From positions 1 to 19,814 of the forward strand of contig CAZVFX010000130.1 in the NCBI GenBank assembly GCA_964626565.1: DNA of 19,814 bases, written 5' to 3'. Numbering within the stretch: the stretch's first letter is position 1; the number at the start of each line of letters is the position of its first letter. Position numbers and translations under genes: made by a program. Under the pieces are notes generated by a model, which saw nothing but the letters and a program-made list of their open reading frames with translations, did not search any database and was not told where the DNA came from. Below, one piece after another: positions 7,661 to 15,132 of this stretch. The stretch is from CAZVFX01 sp964626565. Its GTDB lineage: Bacteria > Myxococcota_A > UBA9042 > CAIXZC01.

Positions 7661-8185
7661 ATGCACAAACTGTTCAATCCCGAGTCAGTCCTCGTCATCG
7701 GAGTTTCTCCCTCGCCCAGCAACATGGGTAAGAACATCGTCTACAACCTCATCGCCTACGAGTATCCCGGAAGGGTCCACCTCATGGGCCGTAAGCCGGG
7801 GAATGTGGCCGGCCAACCGATCCTCACGTCCTTTGACCAGATTCCCGATGACATCGATGTGGCCGTCGTGCTGACGCCCGCGGCGCTGGTGCCGGGGCTG
7901 GTGAACGAATGCGGCAAGAAGGGCACACGCTGGATGGTCATCGAAACCGGCGGCTTCAGCGAACTGGCGGACGACCGCAAGGACCTGGAGCAGGAGGTGC
8001 TGGAGGCCGCCCGGGAGTGGGGAATTCGGTTCGTAGGCCCCAACGGCCTGGGAGTAATCAACCGCGCCGGCGGAGTTGTACTTCCCTTCATGCGCATGCC
8101 CAGCCTTCCCCCCCCGGGAGAGTCAGTCTGCTGGCCCAGAGTGGTGGCGTGGGAATCGTTTACCTCCACGCCCTGGCCGCAGTAA
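7661..8185 (+). CDS. ADP-forming acetate/acyl-CoA ligase, N-terminal part (broken by frame change)
   Basis: This is the first piece of an NDP-forming acyl-CoA synthetase. It carries the CoA-binding Rossmann domain: NPESVLVIGVSPSPSNMGK, VVLTPAALV, ETGGFSE and GPNGLGVINR are all typical. The ATG at 7661 has GGAGCTGG just upstream and lies 14 nt after the phosphatase stop; a GTG at 7637 inside that gene is less likely. The true reading stops matching the family after SLPP at a run of eight C (8108-8115). From there this frame runs about 23 codons of unrelated sequence (from about GES) to a stop at 8185. The homologous sequence continues in the -1 frame from 8116. If the run is really nine C, or the ribosome slips, this and the next entry are one gene of about 700 codons. 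Confidence 0.8.
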   Translation: MHKLFNPESVLVIGVSPSPSNMGKNIVYNLIAYEYPGRVHLMGRKPGNVAGQPILTSFDQIPDDIDVAVVLTPAALVPGLVNECGKKGTRWMVIETGGFSELADDRKDLEQEVLEAAREWGIRFVGPNGLGVINRAGGVVLPFMRMPSLPPPGESVCWPRVVAWESFTSTPWPQ

Positions 8186-9756
8186 ACCAGGGCCTCGACC
8201 GATTCGTCTCCATGGGAAACAAGCTGTCGCTGGACGAAACAGACTTCCTCGAGTATATCGGGTCCACCGGCTCCAGCGACGTGGCCTGCCTGTACCTGGA
8301 AGACGTGCGCCGGGGAAGGGAGTTTTTCGAGGCGCTGAAGGGGTTTCCAGGCGCGGTAGTGGTGCAGAAGGCCAACGTCTCCCAAGCCGGTGCTGCTGCC
8401 GCCCGCTCTCACACCGCGTCCCTGTCCACCGATGACCGGCTGGTGGACGCGGCCATCAAGCAGGCCGGGGCGCTGAGGGTGGAGGACATGGCGACCATGG
8501 TCAACGATGCCATGGCCCTGACCTTGCCGCCGGTCCGCGGCAATCGGCTGCTCATTCTTTCCCGCTCCGGCGGGCATGCAGTCATCGCCGCGGACTTTGC
8601 CGAACGCGCCGGATTCGACCTTCCCGACCTCCCCGACGATGTCGCGGAAATCGCGGCCGCGTCGGGAAGGGCTCACGTCATTGGCGCCTCCAACCCCCTC
8701 GACCTGGGCGACATTTTTGACCTGGATCGCTACGCGACAATGCTCGAACGAGCGGTCAGCAGCGACAAATACGACGCGGTGGTGTTCATCCACGTGTTCG
8801 CCAGCGCCACCGAAGGAAGGGACTCGGAACTGCTGGTGGCCACCGCAGAGCGCCTGACCAGGGAGACCGGCAAGCCCGTCTATCTTTGCCTGCTCACCGA
8901 GGAAACGGAACTGAGACGGCTGAAAAAGGGCTATCGGCATCCCATGTTCGCGACACCCGAGAGCCTCATGAGCGCCATGGCTGCATCGCGCAACCACTAC
9001 CGCCGGCGTGAACGCATTCGCACCGAGAAGTACCCCGTCCCCCGGGGATTGGATCTCAAAGGGGTGGCAGAGGTGCTGGCAAAGGCCGAGGTCGGAAAGG
9101 GCGGCTGGCTGGGCGCCGCGGATGTGTTCGAGTTGATCTCACGGGCAGGCTTTGAGCCCGCCCGCTACCGGGTGGCCGAAAACGAAGCGGAGGCAGTGTC
9201 CGCAGCTCAGGAGATCGGCTATCCGGTGGCCATGAAGCTGCTCTCCCCCGACCTGCTCCACAAAAGCCAGTGGGGTGGGGTGGCCCTCAACATCAAGGGA
9301 GATAGCGCGGTGCAGGAGGAATTCCGGGTCCTCAGAGAACGGCTGGAGGAGTCCGCACCCGGCGCCGAGTTTGAAGGGGTGTTGATTCAGAAGATGGTGC
9401 GGGGCTTCAGGGAAATCTTCCTCGGAGGGAACAGGGACGAGTCGTTCGGCCCCGTGGTCGCAGTCGGTATCGGCGGCACCTTCGTGGAAGTGCTCAACGA
9501 CATCACATTCAGACTGTGCCCGGTCTCAACCGGAGACGTGGAAGAGATGATGTCCGAAGTAAACCTGTTCAAAGCGTTTCGAGGCAAGCACGGCGAGCCC
9601 GGCGGCGATTTCGAACACCTCAAGCAGTGCGTTCACCACCTCTCACACCTCCTGGTCCGGTTCCCCCAAATCGCAGAGCTGGACATCAATCCCCTCAAGC
9701 TCGCAGACGAAGGCCTCTCCAGCATCGCCGTCGATGCCAGAATCCGCCTGGCGTAG
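8116..9756 (+). CDS. ADP-forming acetate/acyl-CoA ligase, central and ATP-grasp part (second half of frameshifted gene)
   Basis: The frame opened at 8116 reads GRVSLLAQSGGVGI, the start of the succinyl-CoA-ligase-like domain, in perfect continuation of the previous entry. It contains SHTASLS, whose His (codon at 8410) corresponds to the phospho-histidine of the family. From about 9075 to 9740 it has an ATP-grasp domain with GYPVAMKLLSPDLLHKS, EGVLIQKMVRG, VAVGIGGTFVEV and AELDINPL. The enzyme family converts acyl-CoA + ADP + Pi to acid + CoA + ATP. If translated separately, the first in-frame ATG is at 8212. Domain order (CoA-binding, ligase, ATP-grasp) is that of single-chain acetate-CoA ligases. 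No decay is visible outside the C-run, so a recent or technical frameshift is more likely than an old pseudogene. Confidence 0.85.
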   Translation, partial: GRVSLLAQSGGVGIVYLHALAAVNQGLDRFVSMGNKLSLDETDFLEYIGSTGSSDVACLYLEDVRRGREFFEALKGFPGAVVVQKANVSQAGAAAARSHTASLSTDDRLVDAAIKQAGALRVEDMATMVNDAMALTLPPVRGNRLLILSRSGGHAVIAADFAERAGFDLPDLPDDVAEIAAASGRAHVIGASNPLDLGDIFDLDRYATMLERAVSSDKYDAVVFIHVFASATEGRDSELLVATAERLTRETGKPVYLCLLTEETELRRLKKGYRHPMFATPESLMSAMAASRNHYRRRERIRTEKYPVPRGLDLKGVAEVLAKAEVGKGGWLGAADVFELISRAGFEPARYRVAENEAEAVSAAQEIGYPVAMKLLSPDLLHKSQWGGVALNIKGDSAVQEEFRVLRERLEESAPGAEFEGVLIQKMVRGFREIFLGGNRDESFGPVVAVGIGGTFVEVLNDITFRLCPVSTGDVEEMMSEVNLFKAFRGKHGEPGGDFEHLKQCVHHLSHLLVRFPQIAELDINPLKLADEGLSSIAVDARIRLA

Positions 9757-9811
9757 GGTTTCGGGTTGCGGGTTTCGGGTTTCGGGTTTCGGGTTGCGGG
9801 TTGCGGGTTTC
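9756..9811 (+). repeat. heptamer tandem repeat GGGTT(T/G)C, eight units
   Basis: Eight contiguous 7-nt units start at the last base of the ligase stop codon: GGGTTTC or GGGTTGC, with a ninth partial GGGTG at 9812. The G-triplets are spaced by exactly 4 nt, which fits a G-quadruplex motif on the + strand. It lies between two convergent genes. Confidence 0.9.
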
Positions 9812-9814
9812 GGG

Positions 9815-9851
9815 TGTTCCTACCGCCTACCGCCTCTACTTTGCTACAGCC
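9815..9851 (+). repeat. intergenic repeat box, copy A
   Basis: This 37-nt segment contains TACCGCCTACCGCCT and ends with TTTGCTACAGCC. It matches the copy at 12956-12992 at 35 of 37 positions and more loosely those at 15794 and 17271. It directly follows the heptamer array, in the gap between convergent genes. Confidence 0.7.
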
Positions 9852-9855
9852 TGTC

Positions 9856-10176
9856 CTAATTCATCGACACATCGGGAGTGAGGAAGCGGGCGAGTTTGGC
9901 TTTCTGATCGGGGAAGAGATGCTTGAATTTGACGCTGACGCTGAAGGTCTTGCGGTCCGTGATCTCACCGAGGGCCCGGATCTTCTCCCTGGTTTCGGGG
10001 AGATTGAACTCAAGCCAGAGGAATCGATCATCGGCTAGCAGCTCGGCGGGCGTGTCCAACTCAATCCCTTCCAGAGACAGCCTGTTCCCAAGCGCGTGAT
10101 AGTGGCGCTCCCCGTCCAGGATCTCTTTCACCACAAACGTTTCATCGATGGTTATGTTGGGTGCCTGCAACTGCAT
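9856..10176 (-). CDS. small PilZ-like domain protein lacking the usual c-di-GMP motifs
   Basis: This 106-residue protein has no signal or membrane segment. The segment LSLEGIELDTPAEL, a central FLWLEFNLPETREKIRALGEI and a final VSVKFKHLFPDQKAKLARFL follow the strand pattern and spacing of PilZ domains, ending in the usual helix. The canonical RxxxR is absent, and the (D/N)xSxxG motif is changed to RLSLEG. Classical c-di-GMP binding is therefore doubtful, and a non-binding PilZ role (protein interaction in motility or secretion) is possible. The start is well supported by GGAGGG 5 nt upstream. The gene has its own promoter inside an inverted repeat and is divergent from the Gly-rich lipoprotein gene. 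The family assignment is moderate; a structure prediction would decide it. Confidence 0.6.
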   Translation of the reverse strand: MQLQAPNITIDETFVVKEILDGERHYHALGNRLSLEGIELDTPAELLADDRFLWLEFNLPETREKIRALGEITDRKTFSVSVKFKHLFPDQKAKLARFLTPDVSMN

Positions 10177-10190
10177 TGAAGCCCTCCGTA

Positions 10191-10232
10191 GCGTTCCGAA
10201 ATGAGTATAAAGCGGAACGCGATCAGCGCCAA
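10191..10232 (-). promoter_or_regulatory. promoter of the PilZ-like gene flanked by an 8-bp inverted repeat
   Basis: On the - strand TTGGCG (10227-10232) and TATACT (10204-10209) are spaced by 17 bp. The inverted repeat GCGTTCCG (10191-10198) / CGGAACGC (10213-10220) brackets the -10, with one arm in the spacer and one at the expected transcription start. This is a typical place for a repressor operator. The inverted repeat is perfect; its function is inferred. Confidence 0.5.
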
Positions 10233-10343
10233 AAAATAGCCCCCTGTGCGCCGGGGCCGTGATTGCCGCAAACCGTTGGTATCAGATCGTTTCACGACCG
10301 AACCGGGGTGCGGAACCGCGGGGGGAGCCGAAACGGGCGGTTG

Positions 10344-10423
10344 AACCAAAGATCTGGCCACTTCTTTGTAAGTGGCTGTAATTGTGGCGTTTTCTCGCTC
10401 CGCAAGAAGGAAACTCTTTGGTT
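10344..10423. other. nested inverted repeats in the divergent intergenic region
   Basis: The 318-nt gap 10177-10494 contains no further gene. AACCAAAGA (10344-10352) and TCTTTGGTT (10415-10423) are a perfect 9-bp inverted repeat. They enclose a second perfect stem, GCCACTT (10357-10363) / AAGTGGC (10370-10376), with a 6-nt loop. The layout could be a structured leader or small RNA, or protein-binding DNA. No known riboswitch class was recognised. Confidence 0.35.
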
Positions 10424-10444
10424 TCTTTTTGCCCGCCCAATCGC

Positions 10445-10490
10445 TACAATATAGAATGATGTTCTGGGTAAGGCAGTCCTTACTGGAGGG
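10445..10490 (+). promoter_or_regulatory. candidate -10 and ribosome site of the Gly-rich lipoprotein gene
   Basis: TACAAT (10445-10450), overlapping TATAGA (10450-10455), matches the -10 boxes used elsewhere in the window, but only T-rich sequence lies at -35 distance. GGAGGG (10485-10490) precedes the start at 10495. An ATG at 10491 lies between them but is out of frame with the lipoprotein. Confidence 0.35.
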
Positions 10491-10494
10491 ATGA

Positions 10495-12918
10495 ATGAAC
10501 TCAACCGGGTCGGGATGCCGGCGATTTTTGCTGGTTTGGCTGTTGGCATTTGCCTGTGCTTGCTCCAGCACCGCGACTGAGGAGGTCGTGCTGGAGGGGG
10601 ACCCATGCGATGGCGACGGATTCCTCATCTGCGGCGAGTCCCAGGGCCAGCCTGTGCTTCTCATTTGCCAGCTTAGCGACGAAGGTCAGTACGAGTGGGT
10701 GTTGAAGGGGTGGTGCTCTTTCGGCTGCGAAGGTGCAGCCTGCCTGATGCCGGACGGCGGCTCCAGCGACACCAAAGACGTGAAGAGCGGCACCGAGGAA
10801 GTGGTGGACTGGAAGCAGTTGGACCTGAAAGTGCCGGACAATCCGGGATTCGAGGAAGGGGGGTGCAAAGGGTATCAGGAGGAGTGTTCGAGCGACGGTG
10901 ATTGTTGCGACCCGGGGCTGTGCATCACCGGGCCGGGCAACAAGTACGTTTGCACCATGAACTGCGTGGAAGATTGTGGGGAAGGGTGGGTGTGTACCCA
11001 GTACGGCTGGCCCGACACCATGTTTATCTGCGTCCCGATCCTGGACAATCTCTGCCAGAAGAGCTGCACCGAGCACACCGACTGCAACGTGGTGAAGGAT
11101 CTGTGCCTGCCCATCGGTGCGCTCCAGACACCCATGTGCTCACGTGAGTGTATAGAAGATCCCTGCCCGCCCGAGTACGACTGCGTGGAAATGGAGGTGC
11201 CCGGCAAGGAAGGGGACATCACCATGCAGTGCCTGCCCAAGTCAGGGGCCTGTGAGTGTCTGACCATGGCGCCGGAAGACTATCAGTCCGACATTGAAAA
11301 CTGCGGCGACTGCACCATCAAGTGTGAGTTCGACAACGCAACCGCGCTTTGTGAGGCCGGAGAGTGCAAATTGGGTCCCTGCGACCAGGGTTGGTCAAAC
11401 CTCAACAAGGAAGACGAGGACGGCTGTGAGTATCCCTGTGAGGTCTCTCCCGACCCGGACAAGCCCGACCTCATGAACGACGACAGCGACTGCGACGGTA
11501 TCGACGGTCAACTCGATGCGGCCATTTTTGTGTCGCCCAACGGCATGGACATCGGCAATCAAACCGGCGACACCGAGCACCCGGTGAAGACGATTTCCAA
11601 GGGGATCGCACTGGCCGCGGCCCACGAGCCGCCCTTTGACGTCTATGTGGCCCAGGGTCTTTACGAGGAGCAGATCCTGCTCGAAGACGGCGTGAGCCTC
11701 TACGGTGGTTTCAACTCAGAGCTGTTCTGGGAGCACGATCCTTATAAGTATAACACTACCATTCGTTGGAACAGCACCGGCGCGGGCGGGGTGATAACCC
11801 TCATCGCCAACGGGATTCAGTCGCAGACTGTAGTCGAAGGCTTCTCCATCGAAGCGGCCAACAACGACGACGCGGGCGGCAGCTCCATTGCGGTGAACAT
11901 CAAGGACTGCACCGACAAGTTGATTATCTCAAACAACAGTATTCAGGCAGGCAATGGCGGCAAGGGTACGGAAGGTAATGACGGCATACCCGGCCAGCCC
12001 GGCGAGCCGGCCTCCAACGGATCCGTGGGATGCGAGTACGACGGCTGCGGTCTGTGCGTCGGCTGTGCGAGCTGCGACCATCTTCCCGGCGGATCGCCGG
12101 GCAAGGGTTACTGCGGCAATTCGGGCGGCGGCGGCGGCAAGGGCGGCGAGGCCGATGAAGGCGGCGAAGGTGGCACCGGTGCGGCCGACGGAGCTCCCGG
12201 CGGTGGCGGGGGTGGCAAGAAGAACGACGGCTCTCCCGGCGGCGACGGGGCGGTAGGCGCGGATGGGGCTCAGGGAGTGGGCGGCGACGGCTCCGGCACA
12301 GTCAACGAGGCGGGCCACTGGGTGCCGAGTTCGGGGACCCAGGGCGGCAACGGCACCAACGGCGGCGGCGGCGGTGGCGGCGGTGGCGGCGGTGGTGAAG
12401 ATATTGATGCGTTCCTGGGCGCGGAGTGCTACACCTATGGAGCCAGCGGCGGTGGTGGCGGTGGCGGCGGGTGTGCAGGCACCGCGGGGACCGGCGGCGG
12501 TGGTGGCGGTGGCAGTGTCGCAGTGTTCGTGAACAACTCCCAGGCCCACGTCCGAGACAACGACCTCATCTTCCGCTTCGGCGGCAACGGCGGCAACGGC
12601 GGCAAAGGTGGCGACGGCGGCGGGGGCGGAAAATTCGGTGAAGGCGGGCCCGGCAAGCAGGACGAGGACGAAGGTGGCGGCGGCAACGGCGGCCAGGGCG
12701 GCAAAGCGGGTAACGGCGGCGGCGGCGGCGGTGGCAGCGGCGGCGTCTCGTTCGGTATCCTCTGGGTTGGAAACACCAGCCCCAATTGTGACGGCAACGA
12801 CTACGACAAACAGGGCGGCGGGGGCCTGGGCGGCGTCGGCGGCTCACCCAGCGCCGAGACCAACGGCATCAACGGCAACGAAGGCAGCGTCAATACACCG
12901 ACAGTCAACTGCTTGTAG
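10495..12918 (+). CDS. large Cys-rich/Gly-rich secreted lipoprotein with DUF1565-like middle
   Basis: The product has 807 residues in three parts. An N-terminal signal (hydrophobic 11-20) is followed by CAC at 21-23, either Cys a possible lipid-attachment site. A Cys-rich region (about 35-325) contains motifs such as CQKSCTEHTDC and CDGDG, like the Cys-rich protein at 4220. From about 342 to 485 a DUF1565/parallel beta-helix-like segment begins IFVSPNG and holds TISKGIALAAA, VYVAQGLYEE and SLYGGFN, the usual opening of such repeats. Residues about 486-800 are extremely Gly-rich, with collagen-like GxPGxP at about 497-505 and long Gly runs, coded almost wholly by GGC and GGT. GGAGGG supports the ATG. 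It is probably a cell-surface structural protein; its function is unknown. Antisense Ala/Pro-rich frames across the Gly tail are shadows. Confidence 0.8.
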   Translation: MNSTGSGCRRFLLVWLLAFACACSSTATEEVVLEGDPCDGDGFLICGESQGQPVLLICQLSDEGQYEWVLKGWCSFGCEGAACLMPDGGSSDTKDVKSGTEEVVDWKQLDLKVPDNPGFEEGGCKGYQEECSSDGDCCDPGLCITGPGNKYVCTMNCVEDCGEGWVCTQYGWPDTMFICVPILDNLCQKSCTEHTDCNVVKDLCLPIGALQTPMCSRECIEDPCPPEYDCVEMEVPGKEGDITMQCLPKSGACECLTMAPEDYQSDIENCGDCTIKCEFDNATALCEAGECKLGPCDQGWSNLNKEDEDGCEYPCEVSPDPDKPDLMNDDSDCDGIDGQLDAAIFVSPNGMDIGNQTGDTEHPVKTISKGIALAAAHEPPFDVYVAQGLYEEQILLEDGVSLYGGFNSELFWEHDPYKYNTTIRWNSTGAGGVITLIANGIQSQTVVEGFSIEAANNDDAGGSSIAVNIKDCTDKLIISNNSIQAGNGGKGTEGNDGIPGQPGEPASNGSVGCEYDGCGLCVGCASCDHLPGGSPGKGYCGNSGGGGGKGGEADEGGEGGTGAADGAPGGGGGGKKNDGSPGGDGAVGADGAQGVGGDGSGTVNEAGHWVPSSGTQGGNGTNGGGGGGGGGGGGEDIDAFLGAECYTYGASGGGGGGGGCAGTAGTGGGGGGGSVAVFVNNSQAHVRDNDLIFRFGGNGGNGGKGGDGGGGGKFGEGGPGKQDEDEGGGGNGGQGGKAGNGGGGGGGSGGVSFGILWVGNTSPNCDGNDYDKQGGGGLGGVGGSPSAETNGINGNEGSVNTPTVNCL

Positions 12919-12955
12919 CAGAGGGGCGTTCAGCGATCAGGTTTCGGGGTTCAGC

Positions 12956-12992
12956 TGTTCCTACCGCCTACGGCCTCTCCTTTGCTACAGCC
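12956..12992 (+). repeat. intergenic repeat box, copy B
   Basis: This is nearly identical to copy A (35 of 37 positions), including TACCGCCTAC and TTTGCTACAGCC. It is preceded at 12940-12955 by GGTTTCGGGGTTCAGC, a decayed form of the heptamer units that precede copy A. The box and heptamers therefore seem to travel together. Confidence 0.7.
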
Positions 12993-13006
12993 CGCAGTTT
13001 TCACTC

Positions 13007-13034
13007 TTGACGTAGTCAACGCGAACTGTACACT
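13007..13034 (+). promoter_or_regulatory. promoter of the transaldolase gene
   Basis: TTGACG (13007-13012) and TACACT (13029-13034) are spaced by 16 bp, 50 nt before the ATG. The -35 is a 5/6 match. The 16-bp spacing and TACA-type -10 are shared with two other promoters here. Confidence 0.55.
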
Positions 13035-13083
13035 GGCCCCGTGATTTGTTGATGTGCAATCCCTAAAGAGGCGGAGGTCCAGC

Positions 13084-13728
13084 ATGAAGTTCTTTGTCGA
13101 TACGGCGCAAATTGACGAAATCAAACGAGCGATGGAGTGGGGCTGTTGCGACGGCGTTACCACCAATCCTTCGCTGGTGGCCAAAACGGGCAAGACGCTG
13201 GCCCAGGTGGTCGCTGAGATCACCGAGGTGGTGGATGGACCGATCAGTGTGGAAGCCACCGCATTGGACGCCGAAGGGCTGTTCGCACAAGCCCAGGAAA
13301 TCGCTGCGGTCCACAAAAACATCGTGGTGAAGATTCCCATGACCCGGGAAGGCATGCAGGCAACCCGGAAGTGCGCCGAGGCAGGGATCAACACCAACGT
13401 TACGCTGGTGTTTACGCCCCTTCAGGCGTTGCTGGCAGCCAAGGCCGGGGCCACCTACATCAGCCCGTTTATCGGCAGGCTCGATGATATCGCCGGATAC
13501 GGCATGGGCCTCATCGCCGACATCCAATCCATTCTGGAGAACTACGACTTCGGCTGCGAGATAATCGTGGCCAGCGTGCGCCACCCCATGCATATCCTCG
13601 AAGCAGGCAAGATCGGCGCCGATATCTGCACCATCCCCTTCAACGTGCTGGCCCCCTTGTACGACCATCCCCTCACCGACATCGGCATCGAGAAGTTCTT
13701 GAAGGACTGGGAAAAAGTCCCTAAGTAG
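13084..13728 (+). CDS. tal: transaldolase of the small FSA/TalC family
   Basis: This cytoplasmic TIM-barrel enzyme of 214 residues has the normal length for the short transaldolase/fructose-6-phosphate aldolase family. It is expected to move a dihydroxyacetone unit between sugar phosphates in the pentose phosphate pathway. Visible motifs are FFVDTAQIDEI (3-13), GVTTNPSLVAK (24-34), VVKIPMT with the Schiff-base Lys83, NVTLVF (105-110) and SPFIGRLDDI (127-136). Glu57 and Phe129 stand where E. coli FSA has Gln and Tyr; these are the transaldolase-type residues, so transaldolase activity is favoured over aldolase. The ATG at 13084 has GGAGG 6 nt upstream; an in-frame start 30 nt earlier would add a tail absent from the family. 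It has its own promoter and converges on the protease gene with an 11-nt gap. Confidence 0.93.
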   Translation: MKFFVDTAQIDEIKRAMEWGCCDGVTTNPSLVAKTGKTLAQVVAEITEVVDGPISVEATALDAEGLFAQAQEIAAVHKNIVVKIPMTREGMQATRKCAEAGINTNVTLVFTPLQALLAAKAGATYISPFIGRLDDIAGYGMGLIADIQSILENYDFGCEIIVASVRHPMHILEAGKIGADICTIPFNVLAPLYDHPLTDIGIEKFLKDWEKVPK

Positions 13729-13739
13729 AGTTGCCTGAC

Positions 13740-15098
13740 CTACTCTTTCGCGAAAGTCACATATAGCAGGCTGGCGCCGCGGCGCACGTGGAGAAGCATG
13801 GTGTCCCCTGCCTTCATTCTGGCGCACTCTTTTTCGAATTTCTCAGGGGTCCCTACCAACACATAACGAACCCTCAAAACGATGTCTCCCGGGCGCATGC
13901 CGACCCGGTCCGCACAGCTGCCTCGCGCCACCGCCTGAACCATCACCCCGACTCCCGGCTTCAGCCCCGCGTGACGGCGGTCGATGTCGCTCAGAGAGGC
14001 TACGGCAATCCCGGTTCCGGGTACAAACGGCGGCTTGTCTCCGGACTTTGATACGCCCCCCTCGGAAAGCCGCCCAATCACTACCTTCAGCACCAACAGC
14101 TTGCCTTGTCGAAACACAGTGGTTTTCACCACCGAGCCTACTTTCGCAGTCGCGGCCAGCCAGGGCAGGTCCGCATGCTCCCGCACCGGCTTGCCGCCAA
14201 ACTCCACAATCACGTCTCCCACCTTCACCCCGCCCTTATCCGCAGGGGAGCCGGACACCACGTCCGCGACCAACGCGCCGGAAGCACTCTTCAGACCCAG
14301 AGTGCCCGCCATGTCACGGGTCACTTTCTGGATCAGAACGCCCAGATAGCCGCGCTCTACCTTGCCCTCGGCCAATTGGGGCAGCAGCAGCTTCACCATG
14401 TTGATGGGGATCGCAAATCCGATCCCCTGTGCGCCCGCCTGGATCAACGTGTTGATGCCGATCACCTCGCCCCGCATGTTGATAAGCGGTCCGCCGCTGT
14501 TGCCCGGGTTGATGGAAGCGTCGGTCTGTATGTAGTTGGAGTAAGTGGGCCTGTCGTGGGGCCCCAGCTCCTTGCGGTCCTTGGCACTGACGATTCCCGC
14601 GGTTACCGTGCGATCGAGACCAAAAGGGTTGCCGATGGCAAGGACCCACTCACCGATGCGCAACGAATCCGAATCTCCCAACGGAGCCACAGGGAGATTA
14701 TCCGGCGCATCGATCTTCAACAGCGCCAGGTCGGTGCGGGGATCAGCTCCCACCAGAGTCGCCGCATATTCGTCGGCGTCGGGCAGAATGACCCGGATCT
14801 TCCGCGCGTTGTCAACTACGTGGTTGTTGGTCAGCACATAACCGTGGCGGTTGATGATGAATCCCGACCCCATCCCTTCCTCCGGGATGTAGCCGGGCTT
14901 CCCCCGGTCTACCGCGATGTGCACTACTGCAGGGGAAAGGGCGTCCGCCAGTTCGGCGAACGCGGCCCGGGGCACCGGACCCGCCAGGTCGCCCTTTTCG
15001 CCCTCACCAAGTTCGGTCCACAGCTTGTCTTCGGCCATCGCCGGCGAAACCACCGCCAGCACCACCGTCAGCAGCGCCAATGAACAAAGGTGTCTCAT
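13740..15098 (-). CDS. HtrA/DegP-type periplasmic serine protease with two PDZ domains
   Basis: This is a protein quality-control protease of the envelope. From the ATG at 15098 it has 452 residues with a signal peptide cut after SPAMA (about residue 22). The trypsin-like domain shows the triad His93 (TNNHVVD), Asp123 (RTDLALLKID) and Ser201 (NPGNSGGPL). A PDZ domain starts at about 250 (YLGVLIQKV, with SPADKGGVKVGDVIVEFGGKPV). A second, more divergent one covers about 362-450 (VMVQAVARGSCADRVGMRPGDIVLRV). The start is chosen because GGAGGT lies 7 nt upstream and the signal peptide follows at once; the frame is open 43 codons further but without such a signal. It is the last gene of the leftward cluster, 79 nt after the MlaC-like gene. 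Stress control is likely from family knowledge but not visible here. Confidence 0.95.
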   Translation of the reverse strand: MRHLCSLALLTVVLAVVSPAMAEDKLWTELGEGEKGDLAGPVPRAAFAELADALSPAVVHIAVDRGKPGYIPEEGMGSGFIINRHGYVLTNNHVVDNARKIRVILPDADEYAATLVGADPRTDLALLKIDAPDNLPVAPLGDSDSLRIGEWVLAIGNPFGLDRTVTAGIVSAKDRKELGPHDRPTYSNYIQTDASINPGNSGGPLINMRGEVIGINTLIQAGAQGIGFAIPINMVKLLLPQLAEGKVERGYLGVLIQKVTRDMAGTLGLKSASGALVADVVSGSPADKGGVKVGDVIVEFGGKPVREHADLPWLAATAKVGSVVKTTVFRQGKLLVLKVVIGRLSEGGVSKSGDKPPFVPGTGIAVASLSDIDRRHAGLKPGVGVMVQAVARGSCADRVGMRPGDIVLRVRYVLVGTPEKFEKECARMKAGDTMLLHVRRGASLLYVTFAKE

Positions 15099-15132
15099 CC
15101 GTTCTACCTCCGCCATTTCTACTGGCATAATC

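Noticed and set aside
8108..8115. Programmed -1 ribosomal frameshifting as the main explanation for the split ligase
   Set aside because: The C-run could slip, but I see no convincing downstream pseudoknot, and single-chain ligases of this family are not known for it. A homopolymer length change is simpler.
9756..9811. Heptamer array considered as a CRISPR remnant
   Set aside because: The units are contiguous 7-mers without spacers, and there are no cas genes.
10152..10664. A 170-codon - strand frame across the divergent promoter region
   Set aside because: It overlaps the well-supported PilZ-like promoter and the start of the Gly-rich lipoprotein gene, and its translation looks random.
11929..12847. 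Long antisense and alternate-frame ORFs rich in Ala, Pro or Arg over the Gly-rich tail
   Set aside because: They are frame shadows of GGC/GGT repeats, with no start signals or recognisable domains.
13724..13744. AGTAG...CTACT short inverted repeat at the convergent transaldolase/protease junction as a two-way terminator
   Set aside because: It has only a 5-bp stem with an 11-nt loop, and the arms lie partly within the two stop codons. It is too weak to call.
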